Assembly (NCBI GenBank): GCA_910890315.1
Contig: CAJVGD010000012.1
Span: 1,178,001-1,242,000, forward strand
Direction: 5' to 3'
From: Serendipita indica DSM 11827
Taxonomy: Eukaryota; Basidiomycota; Agaricomycetes; Sebacinales; Serendipitaceae
Length of the DNA stretch: 64,000 bases
Shown: positions 34,274-47,800 of the stretch, piece after piece
Position numbering within the stretch: position 1 is the stretch's first letter
How the letters are laid out: each line of letters opens with the position of its first letter
Notes under the pieces: generated by a model
Database searches by the model: none
What the model saw: only the letters and a program-made list of their open reading frames with translations
Told to the model about the DNA's origin: nothing
Translations under genes and position numbers: made by a program

Positions 34274-36878
34274 ATGGACGACGATGCAGCACTTCAAGAC
34301 GCACACAGGGCTGCAACGCTCCCAATAGACCCAACAAGCGCGCCGACAGAGCCTTCTCTCAATAAGGAACCGCAACTAAATGGTATATCAGCAGAAGAAG
34401 CAACGAAACAAGTGCATTATGCTATTCGAGCGTTGCTTTCAGACGAGTTTCCAGACATTGCAAAGAAGGGACCTCGGAGGAGCAGCGCTACTGGACAGTA
34501 CCTCCAGTTGACAGCTAGAACTATGAAGAATTATTTCAAGGCGACTTGGAAGACGTGGTGGGGGGTCGTCTATTCCTTTGGCAAGATGCTGGTCGGTGGG
34601 GTTTGTGAGTATCACATGCTCTAAGTGATAGAACCCGGAGGTCTGATCAGTCTTTCATCGTCGTCTGTAGCACCCATCGACTTTCTAATGTCCCTCGTAT
34701 TCTCGACATGCATCACCATCATCCTCACGGCTGGAGTCATTATCTGCATCATAGCAAAGATTCCTTTGTTGGAAAGGCATTCGATGCTTATGCAAATAGC
34801 GAACATGATGGCGTCAGCTTTATCAATATTGGTTTGTAGTCCTCGTCTTGTATTGCGAGTTCTGACGATTGTTAGTGAACAGCGGCATGTTCAAAAACTT
34901 TAGTGAGGAAGAACTAGGGTTGGCCAAGGACGCCATGTCCAGCACCAAGCCGCAGCAGGACCATGTCATGGATATTGACGTTGCCAAGATGATGTGCGTC
35001 AGCGTTTCTGCCTATTCTTTGTTATTTATTCCCATTTTAGGCTTCTGTTTACCGGACTCGTTTACGAGCGTTCCACCGAGGCGAAGCAGGAAGCCATCCG
35101 CCAGTGTAGCTCCCTTGATTGGGGCCATATCATCCCAGAAGAAGTCCGCTTAGCGCTCCGACCCAACCACGAACGTGAATTCTATCGCCGACATTTGCGA
35201 ACTCGAAGTTCCACCATGACCTCTCAGTCATCCAGAGCATCCACGCTCAGCACCGTCCCACCTCAGCGACTGGCAGGAGACGAAGAATCGGCAACGCAAA
35301 TTGTGGCTTCACCCACGCGCATAGAAGCCGCTCCGGAGGCACCCCTTCAACCCAACCAAAGTATACTAACGCAAGGACACCCACGCTACGGGACGTTCCC
35401 TCCAGCCTTTGCAGACTGGCAGCGGCAGTACATATCTCAGTCTCCGTATCGTATTTATACTCAACCAGTGCGGCCCACACAACAAAAACCCTATCAAGCA
35501 CGCTCTCTACCGCAAGCACCAACGCAAATGGATCAACAGGGGAGACAGAGGTAGCGGCTACAAAAGACGGTGGTGTGATTTACGATGCAATGCAAAAATG
35601 GGGGTTTGAATATGAGCCACTGAGCGAGCTTGATAGTGCGAGCTCGGCTTATTGCGCTGCCTTTTGGGACAAGATGAGCAATTGGGTAGTCGTGGCATTC
35701 AAGGGTAGGAGTCGGCTTTCCTAGTGATAATGATACTGATGTATCGTAGGGACTTCACCACCAGAGTTCGATGGCCAGTTATCCGTCTCTTCTCGCGATT
35801 CTGCTGACGCCTTGATAGAGTGGCTGGTAGACTTTGATTATACGCGTGTTCCTATTGGAGAATACATTCCCGGTTATGGAACTGGTAAGACTCCTATCTC
35901 TTGCCCTGCTTCGCCTGATGGTTTTAGCTCATCATGGGTTCAAAAACCGACTGTTTCCGGATGAGCCGACACTCAACCGCACTCCATATGGTATGAGTAT
36001 CAATCCTAATATGTCAAATGCCTGACATTTTAAAGAAACGATCATGGCTGGTATTAAAGTTATTACGGACGACCTGCTCCTGCGCAATGGGGCCGAGATT
36101 GCGAATGTATACTTCACCGGTAAGCACACCTTCCTTGTCGGAGAAATACTGAGTGATGCTGTGATAGGCCATTCTCTGGGCAGTGGAATCGCCAGTCTGG
36201 CATACGCCCGCGCCATGATGTATATCGACGGTCTGGACAGTCGAGTGAGGATTTGCGATGCCTATCTCTTCAGCTCACCTATCGCGTGCGATATGCCGTC
36301 TGCCAAGCGTGAGTTCCACATCTTTGACAAGGGCTCAGCACGTCTAATCGCACGCAGTCTTCAACAACAGTCTTCTCAAGGGTGCTTGTCCTCCTCGCAC
36401 GCCATGGCGCATTGTCAATGTGAAGTGTATACACGGAGAAGTGGGTATCCGCTGACCGTCTGAATAGCACCACGATGCGGTGGCGACGCTCTTCCCAGCG
36501 TTTGGTGACGATCCAAACTACGCGTACCCAGACTCGCTGTTCGCATTTGCGCATATGGGAACAGAAGTCAAGATGCGCCGAAATGGCAAGCCAAGCATTG
36601 CGGCGAACAACTATGCACCGGCTGGTACCGTCGCTACAGCCGTCACAGGAATTCCGCCGAATAGAGCCGGGAAGGTTCCTGAGGGCATGCAAGTTCCAAA
36701 GTGGATGATTTTTGTGCAATACATACCGCTTGCTGGATGGATGTTCAGTCACTTTCCAGGTATGCCACCGTCATTGTAGAGGATCTTCTGACTCCTTGAT
36801 CAAGGACTATATATGGAATCGATACAAGCAATGTCTCCGGGAACAATGACCTGGAAATGGAAGGGCGCGAATGACTAG
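34274..36878 (+). CDS. Class 3 lipase-domain protein
   Basis: Thirteen exons (34274-34604, 34670-34688, 34755-34831, 34876-34993, 35041-35427, 35469-35704, 35750-35884, 35928-35990, 36036-36119, 36168-36308, 36358-36419, 36468-36759, 36805-36878) give 672 residues. The second half is a class 3 lipase: VVVAFKGTSPPEFD, then HHGFKNRLF, the nucleophile elbow GHSLGSGIAS (serine about residue 488), and a C-terminal part ending near HFPGLYMESI. The serine/proline-rich middle (about 230-350) looks disordered. The splice model at 34605-34754 is the weakest part: a 19-bp exon is the only solution that keeps one frame from VGGV to KDSFVGKAFDAYAN. No signal peptide is seen. Likely an intracellular or membrane-associated acylglycerol or phospholipid hydrolase. 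Confidence 0.85.
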
Positions 36879-37064
36879 ACCAGATCCGCCCTTCCGAGTG
36901 CGACGCTCATTGACGATGATGATTCGGACGCTCTTACTACATTTTAATGTGTTTATATTCTCCGGCGTGAATCACGTAGGATAGCATTGCATTACCTGGT
37001 CGAACTTGGACCTAACCATCACCACAAGCGTTCTGCGTTTCCACTCTGGAACCTTGTTTTCACC

Positions 37065-38746
37065 ATGAGCACAGTAAATGACCTCCCAGTCGAACTATGG
37101 CGAGAGATTTTCGAGTTTGCGATCGGAGAATCCAACCTGTTGGATCCCCTGTATGAGCCGCAGAACCAACGCCTACGTCTCCACCAATTTCTTCATAATG
37201 AAAATGGTATGAAGCGCAATCATTCGAGTGAAATGGACGGCATGCATCACTCTGGACCCCATTCCTCGTCGTCGCCGATGGGCGCAACGCCAGATTCTGC
37301 GATGGGTCCTGCACGAAGGGGCTCAGCGTCGAGATACTCTCCATCATTCTCAGCGAACCTCAGACTTTCACCAACCTCACCTTCGTCAGGGACCAACGGC
37401 GGCGCGCCACTTTCAACGAGTCTACAGGTCAAGCTCGCCATCTCCGCAACATCCTCACAATGGCGAAAGGTTGGGCTACCGTATTTATTCAGAAACGTGA
37501 CGTTCATGTCGCTGCACCAACTCCAACTCCTCACCGGGCTCGTCCGAGCCTCACGATATCGATACGTGCCAGGACCACATAATATTCGTTTATTGTTGCA
37601 AGGCGAAGGGGTGGGATATGGCGCATTAATTAGAAGGATTGAAACCAAGATTGACTGTGAGTAGTTCGGCAACGCCGGTATGGGTTACTGAGAAGCAGCG
37701 CAGTGGGCAAAGATCCGTCGGATCATATCATCTATGCCGATATCATGTCCGACTTGCTCAAGTGCTGTCCGAACCTACTTATCTATGTCAACAAGAACCC
37801 TCAGGCTGGCATTCCAACGCCTTCACCTATCATCAATGCACTCAGCAGCATCGAAGGTCTTAGACCGAAGATAGGCGACTACTTACCACACCCGACGCAA
37901 CGCAATGTTGCAGCAGGAGAGGGAGATACGTCGCTCGAACGACTCGAATGGTCTGGCAAAGAAGGCATCATCGTAGGCGACCTCACCTTTCTTCTTCGAC
38001 ATGCACCATACTTGCGAAAACTTGTCCTAGGCCAAGCTTTCTTATGCTCCACGCGTCTCTCCGATACCCTTTCCGATCTACAGATACCCCTCTTGCATCT
38101 GACTTCCCTCCGTGTCGACCTCACGACCTTACACCGAGCATATATTCGCTATACCCGCCGTTGGTCCATCCCAGCTTTACAAACGCTCGAGGTTCTCATT
38201 GGTTCAGCACCGTGGCAATCCGATGTCTACGGACTTCTCGAATGCCTTCCTCCATTACGCGAATTGCACTTGCGGGTGCTGGAATACAGTTCAATGCCAC
38301 CGCAGACCTGGCACGACCTTCTCGGACGACAGGGATGCTCAGTGCTGCAGGCGCTCACCTTCAACGTCTCTGTCATGCCTGCCCTTCCACCAGACATCGA
38401 CCTCCCAAATCTTTCACAGGTCAGTTTGGAAGGATGTCCACCCGATTTCCGGGCGATGAACGAGTACGATCGACCCGAAAGCGATCGCAGGGAGCAACTG
38501 TCCGAACATTTGACAGCATTAGCAAGTAGGCACGCAACATTGCGCTGTATTCGGATGCTGGACGACGAATTTCTTCTTATAAGCGGCAGGAACGCAGAAG
38601 GCTATGGTACGTCAGGCTGGGAAGTACCTCGTAGAAAGAAACTCTCGCGCGAGTTCAGAACGTGGAAAGAATGGAGCTCATTGCTGCGCGCTGCGGGTAT
38701 CCGCTTGACGAACTGTGAAGGGGATCTCATTGGTCCGAGTTATTAA
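37065..38746 (+). CDS. F-box protein of the housekeeping island
   Basis: Two exons (37065-37656 and 37704-38746) give 544 residues. The start MSTVNDLPVELWREIFEFAIG is a clear F-box beginning. A serine-rich insertion follows (about 60-120), then ISATSSQWRKVGLPYLFRNVTF, and a leucine-rich C-terminal half with repeats such as LQTLEVLIGSAPW and PLRELHLRVLEYSS. The lack of tandem copies and its place among conserved genes set it apart from the expanded pair at 13-19 kb. Likely an SCF adaptor, target unknown. It converges on the gamma-tubulin complex gene, 44 bp away. Confidence 0.85.
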
Positions 38747-38790
38747 TTAAATAGATTACGATAATCAGAGAGTAAACTTTCACATAGACA

Positions 38791-41700
38791 TCAGCCAATG
38801 TCTGGGATCTGAGTAGCATCTTTTGCCCTTTTAGCACGTGTTCGGCGTTCCAATTCTCTTTTCCACCATTCGCCAGGATCCATCCGTACGAGTAGATCAC
38901 TGAGGCCGATATCCCTCTTCGTACCAGTATTGCGAGTCAGGACTTCGTAGTCCCGATCGCTTGTAGCCAAGGCAGAAAGGAGAGAGCGTAGTTCGCTCTT
39001 GTCGTCCATGGCTCGAAGTACCTTTGTCTACTCAACGTTAGCCCATATTACGGATCTATAACCTAGAGTACGGACCAGTGTCATCATCTTCCTCTCAAAC
39101 GTGGTGTGCAACTTTTGTAGCTGCGCTGTCGCATCTTCCTCGCTCAGAGCATGTCTCTTGAAATCTCTCACGAGGCTTCCCAACAAGAGAATGATGCTGA
39201 GAATGTCCTCTACCACGTCTGATATCGCCCTTTGCTGCGTCCTAAGCATACACCCGCCAAGGATCTTGTCGAGCATCTTTGAATGATCCCCCATCACTTC
39301 AAATATATCTGCCGCAGGCTTGGGAGGTTCTTGCTGGTGGCTCGAACCTGGGCGGGCAGTGTTCAATTGATTCCACTCGCGTTGTCTCATGTAATGCAAT
39401 TCTTCGATAGTGCGTAGTTTGAGATTGAACGCATCGAAATTCGTCCTGACGACGGTGTCGAAGACATAGCTGGTCAGTACAGAGACAAATGTGTGAGTAT
39501 GGAAACGGAACCGTCGCAAAAGTGCTGTCGCCGCCGCGGAATTGAAGCCTGCTCCGCCTTTTTGAATGCTCCAGAAGAGACCGCGGGAGACGGTATCAGC
39601 TGCTGGTGTAAGATACGACATAGAATAATGGTACTTGGACGCACCTCGTAAGAGTCGGAGGAGAAAGTTGAACAAGCGCTGGTACTTGCTCAAGAGTACA
39701 GGAGTGATAAGTGCGGCGACAGGCAATGGTGGTTTGTAGTCGAGGTAGAGAAAGTCAAGAGCGCTATCCAGAGTAAGAATTCGGTGGCAAAAGCTTCGAC
39801 ACATACGCAAGAGATGAAGGGTTCAGCCAGTCCTGCCTTGCTTCGTCAATCGGTAAATCACGAATAGCGAACCCCAGTCTCCACTCTGCTTCTTTGATGA
39901 CATCTACCTCTTCTTTCGGAGCTTCCTCCTCATCGCCCGAGTCCGCATCGTGGCCCGAGTGCTTCTCGGCCTTCATCTCATCGAGGGTGTCCACGATGAC
40001 CCGCCTTAGGGCGAACCCAAGTTCTGTCCCACCAGGGGGCCAGATTCCCCTCTCGCTTAATCCAACGCCCAGACCGATTCCCCACTTCGCGGGTGCATTA
40101 ATGCCATCCTGTCCACGATTGAGATCTTCCTGTTCCGCGGCAATGTCACGGTCATCCATGATTCCAAGCCTTGCCCTCGTTCTTGCACGGGTTCCACGCC
40201 CCACTGGCTGATATGCATCCGAATCGGAAAACAAGGCGCCACGCAGTCGCATGGTAAAGTTCTGTGAACCAAGGAGCATAAAGGAGTGCAAGAGGAGGAA
40301 ATGAGATGGTAGGCTGAGCGGGGGTGTGAGGAACCGCTCTAGTAATGCATTGAGAAGACGATCGCTCTGGACCTTCAAAGGCATCAGGACGACATCCGCG
40401 AGGAGCGATATGGAAGGTGTTGAAAGAGGGAGTTCATCTGGGAACGTGGCGAGGAATGACTGGAATGGCGTGGTGTCGATTGGTAAAGATGTCACGTCTT
40501 GGTCAACTCGACTCCACTGAGAACCAGGTTCCATGTCGAAGATGCGAAAGTTGGCCAGTTCAGGCTTATACTGTACGCCTTCTACGTCCCCTTCCTCATC
40601 TGGCTCCGTATGAGAGCGAGATTCAAGGTGTAAAGTCGCATTAATAAGGGCTTCGGGCTTTGAGCCAGTGCATATCTCCTCGATTCTGTCTTCATGCCAT
40701 ACCCATTCGCATCGTCTCTGCGTATAGTCCTTCAAGAGGGGATGATTAGGATCTGCCGCTGTCAGGACTTTGAGGCCTCTTGTGGCCTGAATGACCTCAG
40801 ACTTCAGTTTGGCCGAGAAAAAGGATGGATATTCCGGCGGGGCTTCGTCCATGTTGAGGACCGCGACATCGTCCTCCTCATGAAATCCGAATTCGTCCGT
40901 TTCTGCGTATGCAGACTTTCTACTAGATGCAGGGTTCACGAGTAAACCCTTGGCACTCCCAATTCCTATGCTTTCTTCCACCGTGCGGAGGAATGGGTGA
41001 GACGCGGTTGAGAGTAGATATGCAAAGCTGGCACGAATACTACGAGGTGAGAAAGAGGCGATGTGACGCTCGGTAAAGGTGTAAATATGTGTGAGAAGTG
41101 CCGCTGGCTCATCTGGAATTGGCTTAAATGGTGGACTGGCCGTGGCGTCCTAAAGACCAATAAGACAACCGCTCAGTTGGACGGTCCTACGTACCACATT
41201 GCATAGTTCCGCAAGCGCTGCCAAACTTTCTTTAATATCGGCATATTGAAGCCAAAGCCTGGAGAAGACGGAAGACTGCTAATCCTTGCTCTCGCGAGCT
41301 GCTTCCTCAGCGACTCGACAATCATCTCGAGAGAATGAAGAAACGCATGCATGGTCGGATGCAGAACTCGGTGTCGAACATCCTGGATGAGGCTATCCAA
41401 CCTTCGGAAAGATGTTCCTATAGCAAGATACAGCGAAATGATGCTACAAAGAGCTAAATATCAATAAATCATCGCAAGGGCCCGACACACCTCTTGCTCA
41501 GTTCCTCTGTGAAGCCATAGGCAAGAATAATCTTATCCGCATATTCTTTCGACTGACGGAAACTCTCCGTCGATGAGTCCCAATCATATAGCCGCGACGA
41601 ATGGCCAGTCAGGTTCGTAACAAGAATCTCCATCAACTCTGCTGGCGGGAAGTGCAACCGTGAAGAACCAGGAGCGTGAACGTGAGGAATCACACTGTAT

Positions 41701-42242
41701 CAGGAGAGTTGTTAGGCTTATTGAAACCCCTCCAAGATGGACTCACAAGTCTTGGGCCGCGACAAAAACCGATGGATCTTGTTCAGAGAGCAAGTCCCCG
41801 CGCTCAGCATCTCTCGTACGTGAATATCTGACACTATCCCACGTCTTGAGGTTATTCTGATGATTTATAAGCAGAGTGGATGGCAATTATGAGAGATACG
41901 CACCCCAAGGGCATCAGAACCAGCCGCAGCCGTCATCCAAATGTCGCTGACTGGCGTTTTATTGGACGGGATACTAATCTTCAAGGCATCCTGACCGTTT
42001 GGTACCACAACGGTACCTTGCAATGGCTGGCCCGTTTGGATACTCGCTACACCTGGACTAGGTCGTGAAGAGCGCCCGGAGTAGTCTTCGAGCTCTATTG
42101 TATCAATAATTGGATTCTGAGGTTTGCTATCCAGCCTTGGGACGAAGAATCCAAAGTGAATCGGCTCCAATGGTTCCAAGTCGGGGGGACCATGTGAGTG
42201 ACTTGAAGATAGAATAGAAGGAAGTTCGTCTAGAATGCTCAT
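38791..42242 (-). CDS. Gamma-tubulin complex component (Spc97/Spc98 family, GCP5/6-like)
   Basis: Eight exons (42242-41904, 41856-41747, 41694-41491, 41443-41195, 41135-39807, 39763-39645, 39602-39076, 39021-38791) give 1035 residues. Such proteins build the gamma-tubulin ring complex that nucleates microtubules at spindle poles. The N-terminal GRIP1-like part has ALLTHIYTFTERHI and RASFAYLLSTASHPF. The C-terminal GRIP2-like part has SALDFLYLDYKPPLP and LLSKYQRLFNFLLRLLR. The intron after LLRLLR is in frame if unspliced, but splicing gives the expected family sequence. An acidic stretch near residue 600 (DADSGDEEEAPKEE) is probably a loop. Assignment to GCP5 or GCP6 is a guess from length and the long insertion. 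Acceptor choice at 41443 and 41135 follows frame. Confidence 0.88.
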
Positions 42243-42368
42243 ATGGAGCAATCCGCTCAGTCGTTAGGCAGCCAAAGTTGTAGTTGAGATCAACGAACAG
42301 ATTTCTATATATGCGAGTAGTGATACACAAAGCTAAAGATACAGTCGGATGGCGGTCATTAAGACATG

Positions 42369-43553
42369 CTAGAAGTGATTCGCTCCTTTGTTGTTGGGTC
42401 CTTTGATGCTGGGACTGTACGTAATGGCGCGCATACGCGCATAGGCTTGGGGATCTTGAAGTGGCTGAGGCATGCTCGCTGGAGAGATCCTGGGAAGAGC
42501 AAATATTGGCCTCCCCTGTGCATCTTCAACGTCGATGCCCAGTCTGAAGAGAGCAGTAACGTCTTCCTCCGTGCACGATGGCGGGAGGGGGAACGATAAT
42601 CCCATACAAGGGATGAAATAGTTGGGACCATCGAATTCTGATTCAACTGTGCGTAGAGAGATCATGCTCTCACTCAATGGTGGGAGGCATCGATTCTTCT
42701 TCGCCTCTGGGGAACCCTCGACGTTGCCGTGTGTCCGGGCCTGTAATCCATGAGTATGCGTCCGAAATCAGGCCAAGAGATACTCACAACGTCGACGTAA
42801 TGTGACTCGAGGTCGAGAGGGGAGGAACGCTGGACGTAGTGATCGAAGCCCCCTGGATGGGCACGAATATTGAGGATGGGAGATGATTCATGTCGGTCCA
42901 GGAGCTGAAGCGTTTGAAGAGGAGTCTCTGGAAGGCTATCGTCGGTGGCTATCGTGGCATCGCTCTTGCTTCGCGCTCGATGAGACCCCTTGGTCGCATG
43001 CTTACGGAAAGGGAGAGACAGAGCCTCGAGTAGATTACCGCTGTAATTTCATGAGAGATAGACGAGGGCAACTGCGCAAAGCATACCTTCTCTTGGACTC
43101 ATCTCCAGGAATCGCTCTGGGAGTATCATCGAAGAGGCTGAGTGAGGCGAGGTCAGCATAGCTGCGCGCTCGCTCTTTGAGTGTCTTTGACGTCCCGGCA
43201 CTGAGTGAGCCCGCCTTTGGAGGTTGAGTCCCGAGAGCGGCTAAAGGAAGTGGAGAATCCATGGCTAACAAGGACCCAGGACCGTGATCCGCCTTTGATC
43301 CCCTTCTGGAGAATGGAAAATAGTTCCTCCACGTGGGGGACGCCGGCTTGTCGTTGTCCACTGGGATTGCACCATTCGCCACAGAGGCACCGTGTGCAGC
43401 GGGTGCCAGAGCTAGCGGCATCTGTGGAATAGGCTGGTTCCGGACACTGTCGTATATCATTTCTTTGGAAAGTCGCGGGAGTTTCCCAAAGCTGCGCTTC
43501 AACGAAAGCGTCTTGGGAGGTTGCTTTGGAGGCTTTTCTACCTTAGTAGACAT
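42369..43553 (-). CDS. Unknown protein, 363 residues
   Basis: Three exons (43553-43087, 43040-42788, 42740-42369) join in frame with GTATGC..TACAG and GTGAGT..TACAG. The start MSTKVEKPPKQPPKTLSLKR is basic and proline-rich, the middle is serine-rich with SPTWRNYFPFSRRGSK and LKERARSYADLASLSLF, and the end is better ordered, with GPNYFIPCMGLSFPLPPS. No signal peptide or membrane span. Phosphorylation-type motifs (RRGS, RSYADL) suggest a regulated, partly disordered protein. No family recognised. It lies 126 bp upstream of the gamma-tubulin complex gene, same strand. Confidence 0.75.
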
Positions 43554-44272
43554 CTCAAAGAGTCGGGCAGTAAGTAAAGCGGGGTCTATAGAGCACGGAT
43601 GGGCTACCGACCGCGGAAACGCTGTGACGAGTGAGTGAGCAGATGTGGAGGAGACCAAGTTGCGCGATTACAAAGGTGGCAGCGATTCCCTGTTGTTGAC
43701 GATCGCCCGCCGATGCCAGCGAGTGCTTCTTAGCAAATTACACTGTCAGGCAAACTAGGAAGCTGGCCCTCGTCCGAGATGTCCGTCGGTTCCGTATCTT
43801 TCGAAACCTTGTAAGATGAACTCGCGAAACACGTGAAGTGAAGCCCTGGTCTCTTTACGTTTCAAAGTCCAAAATGCCAGAACAGCAGAAACAGAATTGA
43901 AGTGTAATCAATCTTGTACGATGCATTCAGGGGAAATCGAATGGCCAAGGAAGATGACAGGAGGAATGTCGCGTCGTCTTCAATGTCATTATCGTATCGC
44001 TTATTTGCAGGTTTGGATAATGCACAGATACGTAATCTAATTTGCCCATACGAAGCCCAAATCGAAACAGGAAGCAACGGCCGCAAGTTGAACGAGAAGG
44101 AGAGTCGATACGAGTGCAAAGGTCGGCGTTTTCAATGGAAGCCTTATAGTCAAAAAACAAAGGACGAAGCGATTGGAATGACGTCTCTGGTCACCCCGCG
44201 GGTGTCCATAAGTTCAGAGATGCATCGCTTGATGAGGCTATCGTTAGGTATTGAACTTGCGGGATGACCTGG
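43554..44272. other. Spacer with one unsupported open frame
   Basis: A plus-strand frame at 43914-44267 encodes 117 residues but shows no family, no introns and atypical composition. I see nothing else. Confidence 0.4.
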
Positions 44273-44614
44273 TTAAGATGGCTGATGCTCGTTGAGAATG
44301 AAGCGGATTCGTGTCATGTAAATCTCAAACGCGCTCTGGACGGGAGTCATCACCAGTGAGCGAGGTGGCAAGGTGGAGCCAGTGCAGCACCAGGGCAGTC
44401 GCGCACCATCTCCGACACGCAAGCGAGATTGAATAATAATACGCATACTCTTGGTGGACTCCACGATAACCAATATAGCCTGCAAGGACTCGTTTGGGAT
44501 ACGGTCGACGAGCTCAAGGAGAGTCCATCTCCTGCCCAGTGTAAAATTCTACTGATCCAACCAATGCTACTCTCACGGTGCCCAAGTATTCTTCCAAATG
44601 CTGAATGAATCCAT
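44273..44614 (-). CDS. Small unknown protein, 98 residues
   Basis: Two exons (44614-44577 and 44531-44273) joined by a 45-bp GTGAGA..GGCAG intron give MDSFSIWKNTW, then a helix-rich LLELVDRIPNESLQAILVIV segment, then LPWCCTGSTLPPRSLV and a helical end. The size, good intron and coherent amphipathic sequence argue for a real gene. No family recognised. It lies 255 bp downstream of MCM2, same strand. Confidence 0.55.
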
Positions 44615-44869
44615 GGACGAGTAAAACGTTGACAAAACTCGGCGCAAAGGTGGTAGGAAGTAAGAGAAACGCCCGGCCGCCATCTGGCGGTCTCCGGTTG
44701 GAGGTGCCGCATTATCAACAGTTGGACAAAGAGGCAGAATTCACTCGGTTATTCTCTAGTCGAGATCATTGAAATCTGGTGCAGTTGTACAATAGACTTC
44801 ATCCTTGGCCCATCGAATGTATGGCGAAATGTTGTCTGTTCGATTATGCACATCCCACGGAGCGATTTA

Positions 44870-47800
44870 TCAGAGCCCGGCATCCGATCTAAACACCTTT
44901 TCAATCTCTCCGGCCGCATTGATTTTGTACCCATTTGTCGAAAACAACTTGGAACGATAGAATGCCGCGGCTTCGTATATCTCGTGGTCTTTTGCCTGTT
45001 ATAGATGATTAGTCTCAGTGAGTGTGGGATGAGCACAGGAGGAACGTACCCTCGCTTCGAGTGCCTCGGTTGTGACGACGACTCGATCTGGTGCTGATCC
45101 AGTGACGAGTTGGTGCTGACGAACTTTGTCTTTGATCATCTGCCCCAACAAGAATGCTAGCAACTCTTCGTGATCCCGCGCGTGCGAGAGGTATTTGCGG
45201 AATCCCTATCAGAATTACGATCAGCAAGACTCTTCAGGTGAATAGAGTAAAGTCAGGATAGAAACACGAACGTACGCGTTCGAGAGACCTCCGTACGCTC
45301 AGCTTCTGCGCACTGAGGAAGCTTTGAACAGCAACCGAGATAGCAAGATCGACGTCGTCTGCGCGCACGTACTCGCGTAGATGCATTTTAGCGCTCGCCT
45401 CTGCCATTCTAGAGGCGCATAAAGTCAGTGTAAGTACCCAATTCGTGTATTTCGAGTGTATGGCCTCACCGAATCATGCTCTCCAAATGTCTCACTGTGA
45501 TGGGGAAACTGCCAGTGGCGAGACTCTCTCGTCTCAGATCCGCAAACAAGTTGGACATCTTGGAGCGATCAATGTCGTGTAATTTGGGCTCGACACGCTC
45601 GCGCGCATAGAGGATATATTTGCGAAGCAAATCTTGTGGAATAATCTATCCAAACAGGCTCAGTGAGACCATAAATCGCATTGTGGAATGGAAATACGTA
45701 CGTCTTGATCAAGGCTGTCACCAATAGTCATCTCCTCAACTTCGCCTTCGAATTTGGGATGGCTGCGAAGGTGGCTTCCGATCACGAAGCGCGCAAGGAG
45801 CTATTCGCGTCAGCCTTTTTCTATGGACAAGCAAGTTGAGCTCACCTCGTCGACAACAGGATCCACAAGGTCTCTTACAACACAGAGCACGTCGAAACGG
45901 GACAATATTGGCTCTGTAAGTGCGACATTTTGTCCAAACCCAACCGTCCCGTCGTACCGCCCCTTGATGGGATTTGCTGCCGCGATGACAGCGCATCGAG
46001 CCTACCAAAGAGCCGAGAGTAAGTAAAGAAGTTCCAAGCGGAGATGAGAAGAAGTAAATTTACCTGAAGTGTTGTGATAATACCCGCTTTGCTGACACTA
46101 ATCGTTTGTTGTTCCATAGCCTCGTGAATACTCGTACGGTCGGATTCATTCATCTTGTCAAACTCGTCGATCAAACACACTCCCTTATCCGCCAAGACGA
46201 GCGCTCCACCTTCCAGAGTCCATTCGCGTGTCACGGGGTCTTTACGGACACTGGCTGTCAAACCGACAGCTGAGGCTCCTTGACCTGTCGTGAAGACCGC
46301 CCTCGGTGCCGTTTTCTCGACGTATTTGAGGAACTGAGACTTGGCCGTTCCAGGATCTCCGAGCATCAGGACGTTGATGTCGCCTCGGATACGATGCTTG
46401 TCCTTGATATTCTTCTTGACTCCGCCAAACAAGCTGAGCGCAATGGCAGTTTTGATGTCTTCGTGACCGTATATGGACGGCGCAATGGATTTGAATATGC
46501 GTTTGGCGATTCGAGGGTCCCTGCCGAGTTGCCTTATTTCCTTTTCGTCTGCCTCGCTTAGCGTGAGTGCGAGTGAGGGGTTCGAATTGCGCGAAATATA
46601 GTTGGCCTCGATAATCGTCGAGAAGACGGGGAAGCCGTTCTTCGTATTGAGTGATGCGTCAAAGTTGTTACGGTAAATACCCGTCACTTCGACTTCTTCT
46701 CCGGGCTTTGCACTATCGATGAGATCCCAGAGCAGGATTACCTCCCGGTGGCGAGGAAGGCGACCAGGTGGCACGCTCCCAGGCGCTTCTTGCAAAGTCA
46801 TCCGTTGATAGTTTCGATACACTGTCATTTCACTGTTGACAGTGAAAGGTCCACGTCCAGAGCACTGCGGACAGACGCCAATTTTGACCTCCTTTCCACC
46901 GCCTTTGCCTCCACCTCCCGCGACAAGCGCATCTTGATAGAAAGGCCCAAGCACAGCTCCACACTTTCGGCAGTCAAATTTGACATACTTGAGTTGGGGG
47001 AAGACGCCAGTGCGACGTGTAATGACGCCAGAGACACGAACGAGAGAGTTCAAGTCGTTGCGTCTGAGAGAACGGAGGGTGGAAAAGGTAGGCAAATGCG
47101 TGATTCGAACATGAATTTCGGAGTGAATGCGCTCGTATGAAGGGTAAAAGAGCAGAATGCAGGCCAGTGCTACGTTGTCGAATATGGCTAGCATACTAGA
47201 CGGAGAGTTGCTGAGGAAATAAGCGAGAACGGCTTTAGAGTTTGCTAAATGGTGATAGTTTACTTCCAGTGATTCCGCATTGGCTGGAGATCGTCAGCGA
47301 TCGAAGGTGAATAGAACCTCACACTGACTCTCTCCTAGGTCTTTGATGCGCTCTCCATATACGCTACTTCCTGCTTCGTCTCTATAGCTGAGTAGGAAGT
47401 GACGGAAGTGCTGTTCGATAGATCTCTGTACGCTCGGGGTGGCGATCCATTCTGCGATCGAATTGGCCTTGATGTCACTAAGATGTTCCAAAGGAATAGT
47501 CTGCACAGTTATTAGTCATCAAGATGGACAGAGGCGAAGAAAAACTCACATCCTCGATCCCCTCTGCGTCGTCGATGTCTTTCCGCTCGTCATACTGCTT
47601 GCGTACGCGCGGCTTCATACCAGCCAACAGTCCAGCTGCAGGATCCAGGTCATCATCGTCGTCTGCCTCCATTCCATCACTCAGGATGAACGGCATCCGT
47701 TCCCGAGCGGCGGCGCGTCGTCCAGGCCCGCGACCAGCAGCGCGATCACGTCTATCCATCGCTTGCTCGGCTGCCCTTCGCGCAGCGGGATCCATCTCAT

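Noticed and set aside
34625-34903. Hydrophobic open frame resembling a transmembrane protein
   Set aside because: It cannot be joined in phase to the following lipase exon; most likely a frame shadow plus intron sequence, though noted as a possible isoform.
43914-44267. 117-codon plus-strand open frame
   Set aside because: No family, no introns and no support beyond length; left as spacer.
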